A DNA stretch of 64,000 bases from contig OZ023273.1 in the NCBI GenBank assembly GCA_964007475.1, positions 69,875,430 through 69,939,429 on the forward strand. Direction: 5' to 3'. Below the pieces are notes generated by a model. It was not told where the DNA came from. It saw only the letters and a list, made by a program, of their open reading frames with translations, and made no database searches. Below are positions 39,601 to 54,600 of the stretch, in pieces. The position numbers and the translations under genes are program-made. The DNA comes from Hybos culiciformis (lineage: Eukaryota; Arthropoda; Insecta; Diptera; Hybotidae). Each line of letters opens with the position of its first letter. The first letter of the stretch is position 1.

Positions 39601-42600
39601 ATTATATATACTTTTTATTTTCTAAGTTTTGATTAGCAAAGTGATTTTTTAAATTTTTATTTTTTTCTTTTCAACAATACTTATTTTTTGTTAACGGCTT
39701 TTTATATTTATCGTCATTTTTCTTTGCGTTGTAATGACTCATATTAAATTCGATATCAAACCAGTTTTTGATATAAGCCGGTTAATTATTATTAAAAAAA
39801 AAAAATAATATTAATTTGGATCAGTTCACAATTTTATTAGCATTTTCTCTATAGTAGTAACTATCATTATAATTATTATTTCTGTCTAAATTTGTCGACG
39901 TTATTGTATTGGGGGAAAAATTAGACATGATATTGGTCCTTTAGAATTTTTCTTGCATCCTCTTATTAAAATAATTCATATTGCCTTGTCTCTTAAAACA
40001 ATGCAATATTAATGCCGGCATCTGAAATAAATAATACCAAGTAGTTAAATTTGTACAGTAGAACAAGTAGTTTAATTTGAATCCAAAAATAGTTTTATTA
40101 TTTTAATATATTTTTTTTTTTTATTAAATTCTATCTAAACCTTATATAATATAATTGAATAAATATTTATGTACAAAAAAAAAAAAAGCTATTTTATAAT
40201 AAGTATGTATGGTTTTGAAATATTTCATGAATGAGTCAATATTTTCATTTTTGCATACATTTTTTTTTATCAGAAAAATCAACAATAAATTTGTGTGATT
40301 TTTTCGAATAACTTAATAGTGACTCAATTTTAATAATATTAAATGTGGACATGCGTTTTGGGAAACCTTTAAACGGTCATTGAATCTACGTATATTTTCT
40401 TATGTCTTTCAAATTTTCTTTTAACATTATATTTAAAATAAGCTTTGGTTTTTTTTTTTTGTTAAAAAATTCAACTATACTTAAGTTATAGAACCGAAGT
40501 ACTCATATACATAAATAGCTAAGTTCAAAAAACCAAACATTTTATATATTTAAACAATTTTCATTAAATTTTCGAGGAACTAAAAAAAAGATAGGTGATG
40601 AAATCGCAAATGAAAGAAAAACAGCTTCCTTTTATAAAATCTATAGATGTCCAAATTCGATAATATACATATGTATGTGTATGCATAAATAATTTTAATA
40701 TCTTTTCTTTTTCGTATAAATATAGTACTTTATATGGTATGGATGTTATATAATAACAGTTAAAAATGATATTTATAACTAGACAAGCTTAATTTTGTAT
40801 AAATGATTTTTTTTTTTTTTAATTTAGTGAAAAAAAAATACATTTAATTTTAAATCGCTTATCATTTTATTGAGTAAATCCTGTACATTGTTACATAACA
40901 ATTATTATTTCTATTTTTATTATCTTATACTTTTCAAATTCATTAGCAGGTTTTTTTTTTATGATAAATACATAATAATGTTGACTCATTGTCTGTTCTA
41001 CCTGGTATACTTAAAATTTCTTTATTTTACATCTTCTATGAACTACGAAAAACAAAATTTGAATTGGGTCGAAAAAAAATTACACATTACTTATATCTTG
41101 TTTTGTTTTGGGGGAAATTAGTTTATTGGGAGTTTATCACTTCAAAAAAAAAAAAATTGTAACTCTTCCTAACTATTTTTTAGTTGAAATTAGTGTCTCA
41201 TTATTATTTTTTCCCAATTGCATTATTTTAAATGATTTATAAAGTTATAAAATTAATGAATGAAGTATTTACTGAAGTTAATCTGTTAAATTTACATAAA
41301 TTTGAAATCATTGAAAATTTAATGAATTGGAAAATTTTTGAATCTTTCCGTAGTAGAACGCATGATATACATATTTACCTTCCGATATTTAACATTTCAG
41401 GTGCACGAAATAGAGTGCTATACTGAAATAAAAGTAGGTTCACTCACCGTTATGGGTAAATGAGTAATGCTTTTATCATAAAAAAAAAAAAAAAGTACTG
41501 CGCCTAAAAATTTAAAACGGAAGTGAATTTACACAAACGAGAAAAGTTACCTGTTCTTTATTTTCTATTTTGCATTTTCCTTTTAATCTTTTTTTTTAAA
41601 TTGGGGGGGAACTTCTTTATTTATGGAAAAAAAAGATATTTTATGTTTTTGCCTAAAATAATTACACATAAATTCAAATGATAAAAATATACAAAAAAAA
41701 AATATAAGGGACATTATTTATTTTCGAATTGCTTTTGTTTTTGTTTTTTTTTTATCGATAAAAATAGGCTGAATCAGAAGTAGCTGCATTGAACCGTCGT
41801 ATCCAATTGTTGGAAGAAGATTTAGAACGTTCAGAAGAACGTTTAGGATCAGCATCAGCTAAACTTTCAGAAGCATCACAAGCTGCTGATGAAAGTGAAC
41901 GGTAAGTTTATTTTCATTAACCGAGTTGGTTAAATGATTTTTCTTTAATTTTTAAATAAATGAAATACAAAAAAACTTTTTTATAATTCCTTGCTGAAAT
42001 ATTTGCAATTTTCACAATCTTGCAAATGATAAACATGAGAATTTCGTTTACCTTAATCCAAAAGTGTCTTTAATATTAAAATATTTCTTTTTGGCATATA
42101 AACTAAGTAATATGTATAAAAATTTTTTATTCTGTATATTTACATTTTTGTCATAATTTTGAAAATTAGGATACGAAAAGCTCTTGAAAACCGTACAAAT
42201 ATGGAAGATGATAGAGTAGCTATATTGGAAGCACAATTAGCCCAAGCAAAATTAATTGCTGAAGAAGCTGATAAAAAATATGAAGAGGTATATTTTGTAA
42301 AACTTTTCTGTTAGGATTTTGAAAAATATTTTTCAACTACATAGTTGCAAAAATATTCTCAAAATTAGGGCATTATTAGATAGGATAGGGAATAGGTTAA
42401 AATTAAATTTTAAGAAGGTCCAGATGTTCATCATCATAGTTCAATTCAATTTCAATGGCAAGTGACATGTATCAAATAACTACATAAATTTGCAAATATG
42501 GTTTCCATTATACAAACTATACAACAAAAATGCAACAACAAGGTTATATTAATGTTAATTTTTTTTTCAACAGTGCACGTAAAATTCTTGAAAATCGTTC

Positions 42601-45600
42601 ACTTCAAGATGAAGAGCGTATGGATGCTTTGGAAAATCAATTAAAAGAAGCCCGATTCTTGGCTGAAGAAGCTGACAAGAAATACGATGAGGTCTCAGCT
42701 AATATTACTTGACTTTGTTTTTTGTTTTCCCTATTTTTATATTAACAACAATTATTTAAAGCTCATGAAACTTGAGAACATTTCATTTTTTAAGAATATT
42801 AAAAAAAAAAAGAAGATACTAGCTAAAGATAATGAAGAAATTACTGAAAATAATAAAATATGCTCGAAAATATGATATTGGCAAAAAAAAATTATATGAA
42901 TTTCTATATATGCCCACGTTGTTTTTCTAATTATTATTTAAAACACATTTTTTATATATTTTGAAAATTATATATTATATGTTAAAAAAAAACTTATATA
43001 TTTATTAACAAACAAAAAATAAAATTTTCTGTTTTTTTTTTTTTCACAAAAGTTGTGACGAAAATTCCAGCTATTTAAACCTTCAAAGCCAGAATTCAAA
43101 ATGCTAAAGAAAAAATTTTTTTATTAAAAAATAAATGCGAACATTGATATAATAATAGTTGCAGTCGAAAAATGTTGTTAACCGTGCAATATAGTAATAA
43201 GTTTATTTATATTTAATTTAAATTCGCGTTCAACATTTATTTCAGTTATGAAACATTATTATTCACGAAGATAAGTTGATATTATCTACTAAATTTTAAT
43301 TTTTTTAAATACTACTGACTACTGAAGGTTGAAAAAAGAAAAGAAAAAAAAACAGAAAATTTACTATATCAAACTTTGAAAAAAAGTACACTAAGTGCCT
43401 TCCCAAAAGGCTGTAAAAGTTTATATGTATAAGATTTGTAATACTGACTACAATTTCAATAAGAATTAATATCTATAAAATATAATACATAAATTTTTAT
43501 TATTGATTAACAATATTAGAAATATATTTAAATAAAGCTACTAAAAAAATTCAATTAAAATAACATCTTTTTATTAAATTAGAAATTTAAGATTTTTTAG
43601 ACTTTTTATTCCATGATTATCTTTGTTTGTCCTTATATATTCCTATAACTCCATCAAAATGAAGGTAAACCATTTGAAGAATTGATGTTTAAAGTTTTTA
43701 GTTTGGATGATCTGATGAACAATCAACTTTTCCTGTGGTGAATTTACGACAAAATCTTTCAACATTTTCCTATAATATTAATAATAATAGCCTGTTGGCT
43801 ATTAAAAAAAATTATATTATCTTGGAAATTTTCATTTTTAATGCCTTCTCTAATTGCATATTTAATTAAGATTTGCGACCAAATGAAATCTTAGAGAATC
43901 TAATAAGATCATTCTAATATCAACAAAATTAAAAAATTTGTGAATTCTTTTTTAAATTAAATATTAATTAAGGTAATAATTTTATACCGATTAGCATTTT
44001 CTCAGGAGTTAAACACTTCTAATGTTCCAAACCAGCTTTTGACCTTTTTAAGTTTTACTAAATATTTTGATTTTTAAAGTGACTCAGTGAATTGCACTTG
44101 ACATGAATTAAAATATTTTCTTAAATAAATTCATCAAAAAACGATATGTGCTGTGCAGATGTCTCACATAGTCAAAAGTGTTATTAGTTTTTTATTCAAG
44201 TAATTTCTATATAAGTTCAAAATATTAGTAATTTTTTTTATTACATACTTCGAAAAATGAAACGAATGCTACCATAGTTGTAACATATTTGCAATAACAT
44301 TTTAAGATAATGTATAATAATGAATTGCAGAATTAAAGCCAAAGATAACAAAAAACCCTATAAGAGAGTTTGTCTGCAGATTACAGAAATCATATCTTCG
44401 TATTTTTTTTTAGGGCAAATGATATAAATTATTCTGTTATTAAAGTAGTAATGTATTCAATCTTCCGAGGAAAGTCAATATTCTCTCAAATAAACTTTAA
44501 CATTAACATTATGTACACGAAACACATGTTATGAACATAAATTAATTTAATTCTGTTCAGCAAGATTGCGAACTTAAAACCTACATTGAGAGTAACTAAA
44601 GCACCCGTTCTGTATTTAAGTAAGAACATAAACTCTTGGAACAGAAGTAACATATTTTATAAAACTTTTGTATGATGAAAAGAAGAAGTTAAAGAAGAAC
44701 ACCAACTGTTACATACATAAAGTTGTACAAACCTAAAACCCATGTATGAAAAGTTTAATCTAAAATTGGAATTCAGTGCCGTCAGTAAAGTAATTCCATC
44801 GATTTATAAATATTTCTAACTAAATAAAATTTTTTAATGGAAGAACGTTTTTTTGCAAAATTCTAAATAAACATCCAGTACTGAAGTAGACTTATTTTTT
44901 TCTGATTTTTTTTTTCAACTCATTTAAATAAATTACTCTTTTATTTTGTCTTTTATGATATATGTTTATTTCCAAAAATTCGTTACAAGGTGTATTAATT
45001 TTTGTTCATAAATTAGGACACTATGTAGTTTTAATTTGTTGGCTTTTTTACCATTATTACTTCAAGAAAAATGCCAGTAGATTTTGTTTGTTACATTTAT
45101 CCTTAAATTCAATGAGCTTTTTTAATTTTGTTAGAAGAATTTTTTTATTATAAATTTTATTTATATACGAAAATTTAAAAACCTTTAATTTTCATTTGAA
45201 TCAGTAAAGTATTTTTATAATTTTAATTGAAAATATTACATGCCTACCGTATTGAATACAAATAAACCATATAAGTCTATATAAGTTTAGAGTTAAGAAA
45301 AATAATTAATTTACTATTAAGAATTAATGTAGAATTTAAGATAAACCACTACGTAATATCGAAATATGAAATGTTCTCAAGATAAATAAGTTTTAAATAT
45401 CTGTTTGTAAAAAAGAAGCTTTCTACTAACCAGACAGTCCTTAAAAATTATTGTGTGAAGAATTTCCAAATAAAAACCAATTAATCCCTCTTGGATTTTA
45501 ATGTTTTATTAATACATAAAAATAAAACTATATGTATTAAAATTATTTTTGGGCTATGAAAATTTCGAATTGAATGTTATAATGAGAGAATTTTCATTCA

Positions 45601-48600
45601 AAATGCTGATATTTAATAAATTTTATTATGGTTAAACAAAAATACCGAACAGAACTAAGTTCAGTACAATTTTGTTTGACAATGTGTGTCAAATAACAAA
45701 ATATCAGCATTTGCTTTAAATATACCCTTCTAATCATAAGAAATTACCAAAATTTCGAATTTTTTTTGCGCTAAAATATGAAATAACTTTAATATTACAC
45801 CTATGCTGCTTAATCAAATTTATGATGCGTTTTGTGTTATGTGACATTTTTAATTTACAAAGCGAAATATTTATTCAAACATTTTTTTTTCCATCCTTTT
45901 ATTCTTCGTAATGAAAATTAATTAGGTTGCCCGTAAATTGGCTATGGTTGAAGCTGATTTAGAGCGTGCTGAAGAACGTGCTGAACAAGGAGAGAAGTAT
46001 GTTTTCTGCGTTTCTGATTGTCATTTGTTCATGGATTTTATTATTTTAATTTGAGTGACTAAAAATTATAAAATGATTTTCTTCTTATACAGCCAATTAA
46101 ATTTAAAAATATTTTAATTAAATTGACAGCTAGCTAGTTTTAATAGAATTAACATTATTTTTTTTGCATGACTATAAATATAAGAAATTTTGAAATTAAT
46201 ATTTTTTTTTTCTTTATTCCCAAAAAAAAAACAATTTGTTTGTGTTATGTGTTTTGGCTGTTGTTTCCATATATATAACAAAAAACGCAATATATTGCTT
46301 ATTTCAAAACGAAAACAAATATTCTAATAACAATATATATAATAACAAAAATTGTGTGAAAAAAAATCTGCATTGAATTACACAACAAGGTTGCCCGAAA
46401 ATTAGTCCTTATGGAACAAGATTTGGAAAGGTCGGAAGAGAAAGTAGAGCTTAGTGAAAGGTTTGTAAATGCTAAATTATTAGCAATATTTATTTAACAC
46501 AATTTCTGCTAATAATGTAATTTTTTTTTTATAATAATAATGGGTTTAAAATAATATTTTTGTTCATCAAAATAGTTAATTTTATATAATTAACTAAAAT
46601 ACACGGCAATACAATGGAGGGTATAAAAACGAAAAATTTTTTTTTATTTATATTCAGTGCTTAACTATTTTTGTTTAGTATTCTCCTTGATGAAAAAAGT
46701 AACTTTTTTAATTCTTAACTAGAGTTTTATAGTCGTTACTTTTGAAGCGAGAAGATAAGAAGCTTGCTTGAAAGTTAATTTTTGTCCTCAAAAACTCATT
46801 TATAGCTGAATAATTTTTAGTTAAGCGGTATTATTTTTAATATTATGTAGCTATGTTTAAGTTCATAAATTTAGGTTTTTTAATCTATACCTTTTTACCT
46901 TTATGCTACTTATCTGAAGAAAATTGACACAAACGCAAATAATTTATTGCTATGCTATAAGGCAAAGGCATTTACTTCAAAATTACATAAAAAAACAAGT
47001 TAACAAAAGGATTAAAGTTGATTCGGAATAAACTTTTTTCAATAATACACATACTTTTCCATTCATTTTTTTAAATTTTGAGGTTCAAAACATTTTTTAT
47101 TTAATATTTTATTGAAATTTATGTTATTTTGCTGTTGTTAACACCATAAAGCCCATTATTGATACTATGCTTTATGTATTGATTTTTAATTTTATTTTCT
47201 TAAACTCATTATGAAATTTAAATATTATCTTTTTTGTAATTTTTTTTTTTAAATAATAATTCTTTACTATTTTTTTACTTTTAACAGCAAAATCGTAGAA
47301 CTTGAAGAAGAACTTCGTGTTGTAGGCAACAACTTGAAATCTCTTGAAGTTTCAGAAGAAAAGGTCAGTATATTAATATCTATAAATTTGTAAATTTTAT
47401 CCCCTTTTTTATACAATAAAAAAAAAATTAGATAATTGATAATTTTAATTTTTATAAAGAAAACAAAAAAAATTTCATTATTAATTTATTTTTTATTTTT
47501 TTCTTTCTTAAAATCAATAAACATATTTACAAATCTGCCATACAAAAAAAAATCGCCATAATAACACTCTACTCTTAAAAATTGTTGGTTCATTAACTCG
47601 ACGACGCCGTTTAATTAACCAAATAACTCTAGGCCAACCAACGTGAAGAAGAATACAAGAATCAAATTAAGACTTTGAACACCCGCCTAAAGGAGGTATT
47701 TAATAAAAAATGTTTGCTGTGCAAAATCAAAAGCGAAAAATGGCGACTTTTATTTTTAATTTTTTAAAAAAAGAAAATAATTATCCAGCGTGGCGATTTT
47801 TTCTTTTAATGTTTTTTTGTGCCTTTAAACTTAAATATACATTTTTTTCTGGTTAATAAACATTTTTATTTTAAATAAAATTACATATATTTAAATGTAC
47901 ATTATAATGTATTAATATATAATGGATTTTGTGTATAAAATTTGCGATTAAGACCGCCACACTATACACAAATTTTTTATTATTCTGATAATAAAAAAAA
48001 AAACACATACCTAATATCGTATTGAAGTTTTTAATTTTTAAGAACAAAAAAAATTAATATCTTCTATCAGGAACTTAAATAAAATTAATGTAAATTTCCA
48101 TTAGGCTATTATTATATTTGACATTCTCTTTGTCCGATGCATATAGAAAGCTACATAAGTATTGCACATTGCACATATATCTATACAGTCAATACTTACG
48201 ACAAAAAATAATTATTATTGTTTCAGATCTTAATACTGATATATAAATTTAAAATTTTAAAAATTATTTAACATAATTTGCCTTAATTCAGAGACCGCTA
48301 AATAATTAATGAATTACAAACAAGAAATGTCATCACTCATCATACTTGCGAATGTGAAATTCGAATTGAAGATTTTTTTGAATATATACACATTAAGTAT
48401 ATCAAAAAAAAATTTTTTTAAATTTGTTCTTAAAAATTAATAACTTTTGACATTTTTTTAATTTATAATTTTTTCTCTATACAAAAAAAAAATCACTTTT
48501 TTAATTTAAAGACGATAAAATGTCTACCGAAATTTTTGTGACAATAACTCTTTTTTTTTTATATATTTAACAGAATAAAAATGATTTAAAAATAAAAATT

Positions 48601-51600
48601 TTTAATTTAACAAAACATTTTTTTTAATATAAATTTGTATTTTTCTACTTTCATGTTTGAAATTTTTTAATGCAAAATACATAATTATGCTTGCGCTTAT
48701 TTTTCAAATTGTGTGTTAACGTTTTCTTGATGTGACATAACATATTATGAAAAAAATATATATATATGAAATTCCCCTCAAAAAAAACCACCTAATAAAC
48801 AATTAGGCTACACAAAAAGAGGAAACATTCGAAAATCAAATTAGATTATTGGATCAGCAACTGAAAGAGGTATAATAGATTATTTAATATTTTTTTTACA
48901 TTGGTGGATGGTCATATATAGTAAATAAGTTATATTATTTATATTTCATTTCTATAATTTCTTTATCTTCTGTTTATTCAAAGTTTAAATCAGTGAACTA
49001 TTCACTTTATTAGAACTTGCTAATATTATAAACTTATTTTTGTATCGAAAAAAAATCAGAAAGCTTTTAAATTTTAACAATTATATTTACATAGATACGC
49101 AGGATTTCAATTCCAGGATCGAAAATTTTAATTTTCTGGCTTGTACTCTATAATGCCTTATATGCAGTTCATATAATAATAATAATAATAATAATCATTC
49201 CATAATTAGAAAAAGTATTAATGTACATAAAAACAGAGTTTCGTACTGTACTAAAATAATTTCTTATCTTTCACATATCTAAATTTCTATATTTACCTGG
49301 TTATCTAATAATAATCGTATAATTTAAAACATAAGGTGCTGCACAATTAAATTTAATTAATATTATTTCGCCTAACTTTATAATATACTTGATTTCAATT
49401 TAAATTTACTATAAATTATCAAATTTCAACATATTTTCAATATAAACTTTCTTCTCTCAATGTTATTTAATTATAATAAAGTTAAGCATTACTGTTCAAA
49501 TTAACTGCAGTTGCAGTTAAAGATTAAAACGATTATATTTCTTTTACAAAAGAAATATTTTTAAGTGATGTCAGTTTACATTTTGCTATTTTTTTTTATG
49601 TAAGTAAATTGATCTTGGCACTGAACTGAAAGTTACGAAATTAATACGAGGATCAGCTTTCCAGAATTTTTGTTATTTTTAATCATATTAATTTTGTTTA
49701 TTACTTAGTTTAAGAAATCTCTTCAAATAAATTATCGATATTCTGATATGTCTATGTAGAATAACTGCAAGTATAGAATTCTTTCTTATTCGAAAAATGA
49801 TATAATTATTTAAAAATTGGAAAGCCAATTTCTTTATAATTCATTTAAAAGTTGAAAAATTACATTACATTAAAAATTCCTTAAAAAGAAGCTAATTTGG
49901 TAGGACTACAATATATTAAGAAGAAAATATTATTTTGATATTTACTTTAAAAAAAATAATATAGACTACTCTACATAAAATATAGGTTTGAAATAACGTT
50001 TTTATTTTATTTTAAATGTTTCTCATGCTTTGATGGGCCTTTACAAAAGTATTTAGATCACATAGAAAAACAAATTGTTTATTAAGAAAATTAATACATA
50101 TATTATGAAATTTTGTGCAAAATCACAAATTTTAATTCTTCCCAATTTTTTTAATTTATTAAATGATCCATTAAGTTTTTTTTTTGCAAGGAAATAATTT
50201 CTTAAAAATCTTATGTAAATTTTATTAACTAAAAATATGAAAAATAAATTGATATGTTTGCATTTTTGAATTTTTTCTTGTTTTTTTTTTCTCGTGAAGA
50301 AAATCGGTAGATTTTTTATCGTATATAAATTTTTCAAAAAAAAAATGTTAACATGATTTTAAATTCCGACCTAAAAATACAAACAATTCGAATTGAAAAA
50401 ATATGTTGTTGTTGTTGTTGAGCGAACACCCTGTAAAAATTTACCAAGTCAAAAAAGAAAAAAAAATTGTTTTTTTTTTTTATATTTTAAATTTAAATAA
50501 TATTATTGTTTAGGCCCGTCTAAATCGAAATCAAGCTGAGGAACAAATCAAAAATTTTAAAATTGAAGTAGTTACAGTAAGTTTATATTTAAAATTAAAT
50601 TGTAAAATTTTATGATTTTACAAAAGCTCAAGAAACTAAGATAAACAATTTTCGGAATAACTTATATACATATTTAATTCAAATCAGAACAGGAATAATA
50701 TAATTTTTATTTTAAAAATAAAAATTATCATTTCTAATAATTTTATATATTTATATACTATTAGGTATTACAATAGACCTTATTTTATTAGAAAATGTCA
50801 CATTTCCATTGAGAGTTAGACTTCTGAATCTAAGTTCAACTCCACAGAAACAAGAGTTGAGTTAAAATTTCATATTAAATTTTCGATTCAAAGCAAACTC
50901 AATTATGTATATTTAAACTCATCAATAAAATACTCTTAAAACTTTTTAATACTTTCAAATAAACATTTTTACCCTGTAGCTGTTATTTATAGCAATAAAA
51001 TTCCCAAAGACTCTTACTAAGTTACTACTCTTATTGCAATCGAAGTTGAAAGAAAAAATAACATTTCAGTTTTAAGATAATATTAAAATTGTTTCTCTTA
51101 GTTTAAATCATCGATACCTATAATAATATCAACTTAAAATAATAGAAATTAATAAATTATTTAAAAATAATATAATTTTTTAATAATAAAATTTTTAAAG
51201 CAATCAATGCAAAGTATTGAAAATGCACCATTTTATTAATGAAAATAAAATTAAATAAAAAAAAGTTTGAAAACACCATAATAATTTCGTAATTACTTGT
51301 TTTGTTGCGAAAAAGTATGCAAATAAAAAAAATAAATAAATTGTGAAACTCGTTCTTGTACTGTAGGTATATTCTATATGTTTTATGTTGAGTTAAAAAC
51401 GTAATTATGTTCTAAACAATAAGCATGCAAATCATCTTGATTTAAACAATTATAGATTAATATTCATCCGTTCTAATATTCAATTAGTTGTGCTCTTACT
51501 AATTACTAATACGTGAATTTGATTTGAATGAAATTTACTAACAACCAAAAATAGTTTAACATTGGCTTTTAATTTGTTGATAAAAACAAATTAATTTGCT

Positions 51601-54600
51601 GGATATAAAAGAACTGGGTTTTTTGTTTTGTTTAAAAGTTCTTATTTTTTATGTTTAGGCTTCATTTCGCTTTTGAATAAATTTATTTGAAAACAATGTG
51701 AATAAAAAATTTATCGTGTACTCGAATCCTTTAACTTCCTTAACTTCTTTTCAAACACCATGATTGTTCCAATGATGTATAGATTTAATGATGTGTATAA
51801 TATATTTAATATTATATTTAATATCATCTTGCCGCAGTAGACGCAATTAAACATAATTAAACGTTAAATTTTATTTCTCGAAATTTTTAACAAGTTAAAT
51901 AACTTTTTTATTCACATTCTTAATAAAACTGTGACGGGTTTTACTAACACCGTCAACAAAATTCAAACACATTTTGAAAATTTTTAACTTTTTTCTTCTT
52001 TTTTTTTTTTGCGGACAAATAGGCTGAAGCCCGTGCTGAATTTGCTGAACGTTCAGTACAAAAATTACAAAAAGAAGTCGACAGACTCGAAGGTATGTTA
52101 CTTTGGACCTTTTTATTAAAAAAAAAAAATAAATAAATAAATATAAAAAAAAATTATTTTAATTATATAATTTTAATAACTTTATTTTGTCAATAATAGT
52201 GAAAAAAAAATTTTTTTTATTTCTATTTAAATTATATATTTAAATATTATTTTTTTTTATATTTTAACGCAATTGCCATTTTTTGTTATTTATGTTTTTA
52301 ATTTTTTTTTTTATATTTTTATTATACATAATTATTTAATTACTTGTTTTTTATTTATTTTTATGTTGTTATGTACAATTTCCCGCTCAAAAAAATGTTG
52401 CGCTGCTGTTCAATACGCAAAATTTAACAAAAAATATTTGCAATGTTGTTTTTTTGTTTTGTGTGAATTAATTATTAACTTAATAATGAACTTCCAAATT
52501 TTGGAAAAAAAAAAAAAAACAATCACTACTAATTTAGATGACCTATTGAATGAACGTGAAAAGAAAAAACTACTCCAAGAAGAAATGGAAGCTACTCTGC
52601 ATGATATTCAAAATATGTAAAACATGATTTTTTTTTTGTCTTTTTTAATTTTTGATTATTTTTAATTGCTACAAAAGAAAAACATAAAGTGAAACATAAT
52701 TATATGGAAAATTTGTAGACAATGTGAACTAAACGTACAATTGAATTTTTTTTTTTTCGTTTAGATATGTACTTCTAATAACTAGATAAATATATTACAT
52801 ACAAAATTATTTTGATACATAATGAACATCATAAAAAAAGATATTATTGTAAAATTTTGTAAAATGAAAATGCACGATTTACACATGAAAATAAAAATGT
52901 ATATGGAAAAAATTTTGGGTTTGAAGAACAAAATTAAAAAGATTATTATTATTATTTTTTTTTTTGTTTCTTTTACTTAATTATTTAATTTAAGTAATTC
53001 GTTTTATAAACATTTATAAATCATTCATTCCAATATAAAAAAAAAAAAACATTGAGCATTCCAGTTGTTAAGTGGAAATTATAGATATTTTAAAATGTAA
53101 TAAAAAATAATAACAACTTATAAATAATTTTCATAAAAATATGAATTTTATTAGTAACTAACAAAAGCAGGTTACTTTATTTGAAAGAAAAACAATTTTT
53201 ATTAATAGCTCTAAAATTTATACATATACATTTTTAAAAATAAATTTTCACTTAATTTTTGTTTCGGTGGAAATACAAAATATTTAAAGAAAATTGTTAA
53301 AATTTTGATAATGTTTTTTTAATTCAGTAATTATTCTCTGTTCGAAATCAATTAATTTTAGAATTATGAAAGGTAACAAAATTTTAACATATTTTCCAAG
53401 ACAATAATTTTATATCATGCAATAATTCAAAAGATAATTATTAAATAATTAAATAAATAATAACAATTTAAATCATTCCGTATTAAGAAATTTTTAATTT
53501 TGTTTTTATTTCGTTAAAAAACTAATTATTTAGTTTCAAATGGCTATCATTTAAAAATTAACTGATATATAATATTTTAAGTATTTAAATTTTGCAAATA
53601 TTCATTCCAAATTAAGATAATGTTTTTTTTTTTTATTATTTAAAATTACATTGAAATCTAGAAGGAAAATTCTTTGTATTAATATTTAAATTTTACACAA
53701 ATCTTTTATCCATATATAAGCAAAATTATTAAGAAATTGTTAACGAAAGATTAATAAGTGAATTTTTTGTGACTTCGAAATTAATAATTCATTCTGAAAA
53801 ATAGTTTAGATAAAAATTTTAAATAATGACAAGCTAATTGAATGATGAATTTAATGCATTTTTGTGGCAAAGAATAGTTTATCATTTTCTTTTTAAATAA
53901 ACAAAAAAAAACCTAAATATCAGTTAAATTGTTATCTTAATTGATAGCCATTTTTACTTTCAATTCCTATTTATGATTAAATTAAAAAAAAAAAAGACAA
54001 TACAAAAATTAAGTGCTTTCCTTTTTATTTATATTGTAATTACTAGTATTTTTTTTTTCAATAAATTGCTAATAATAATTTATATGCGATAATGAATAAA
54101 TTGAAAATCATTTATGATTAAAAAAAAAAAATAGTTTTAAGTTAAAAACTAAAAAAAAAAAAATATTCCTGTTTTTTTTCTTGAAATTTAAATATTTTCT
54201 TACAAAATATAAAGTACAATCATTTCATTATTTAAAAAAAAAAAGTATTGCCACTAATATATTACTACATACTTTTTTCATGAGAAACTTTTGAAAAATT
54301 TCTTACATTATAAAATAATATAAGAAAATAAATAAGTTTATTATTTACCTAAATTCGAAAATTATTTTTTTTTTTTGTTTTAAAGTTTGCTAATTAACGT
54401 CAAAGTTTATATTTCACATGACATTAAAATAAAATGGGTACCTACTATTTTTTAAATAAATTCATGCATTCATGATGCATTCATTCTATATAATTTTTTT
54501 AAATCAAATAATTTTTCAAAAAAATAATTTAATCAATTTGTATGCACTTCTTTATCTATAATGTTGTTTTGTAAATTAGCTTATAGAATAGTGGTGCATT

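Noticed and set aside
42692..42875. Lys-rich open frame following exon 4b
   Set aside because: No homology and no frame link to exon 4b, which meets a stop at 42712.
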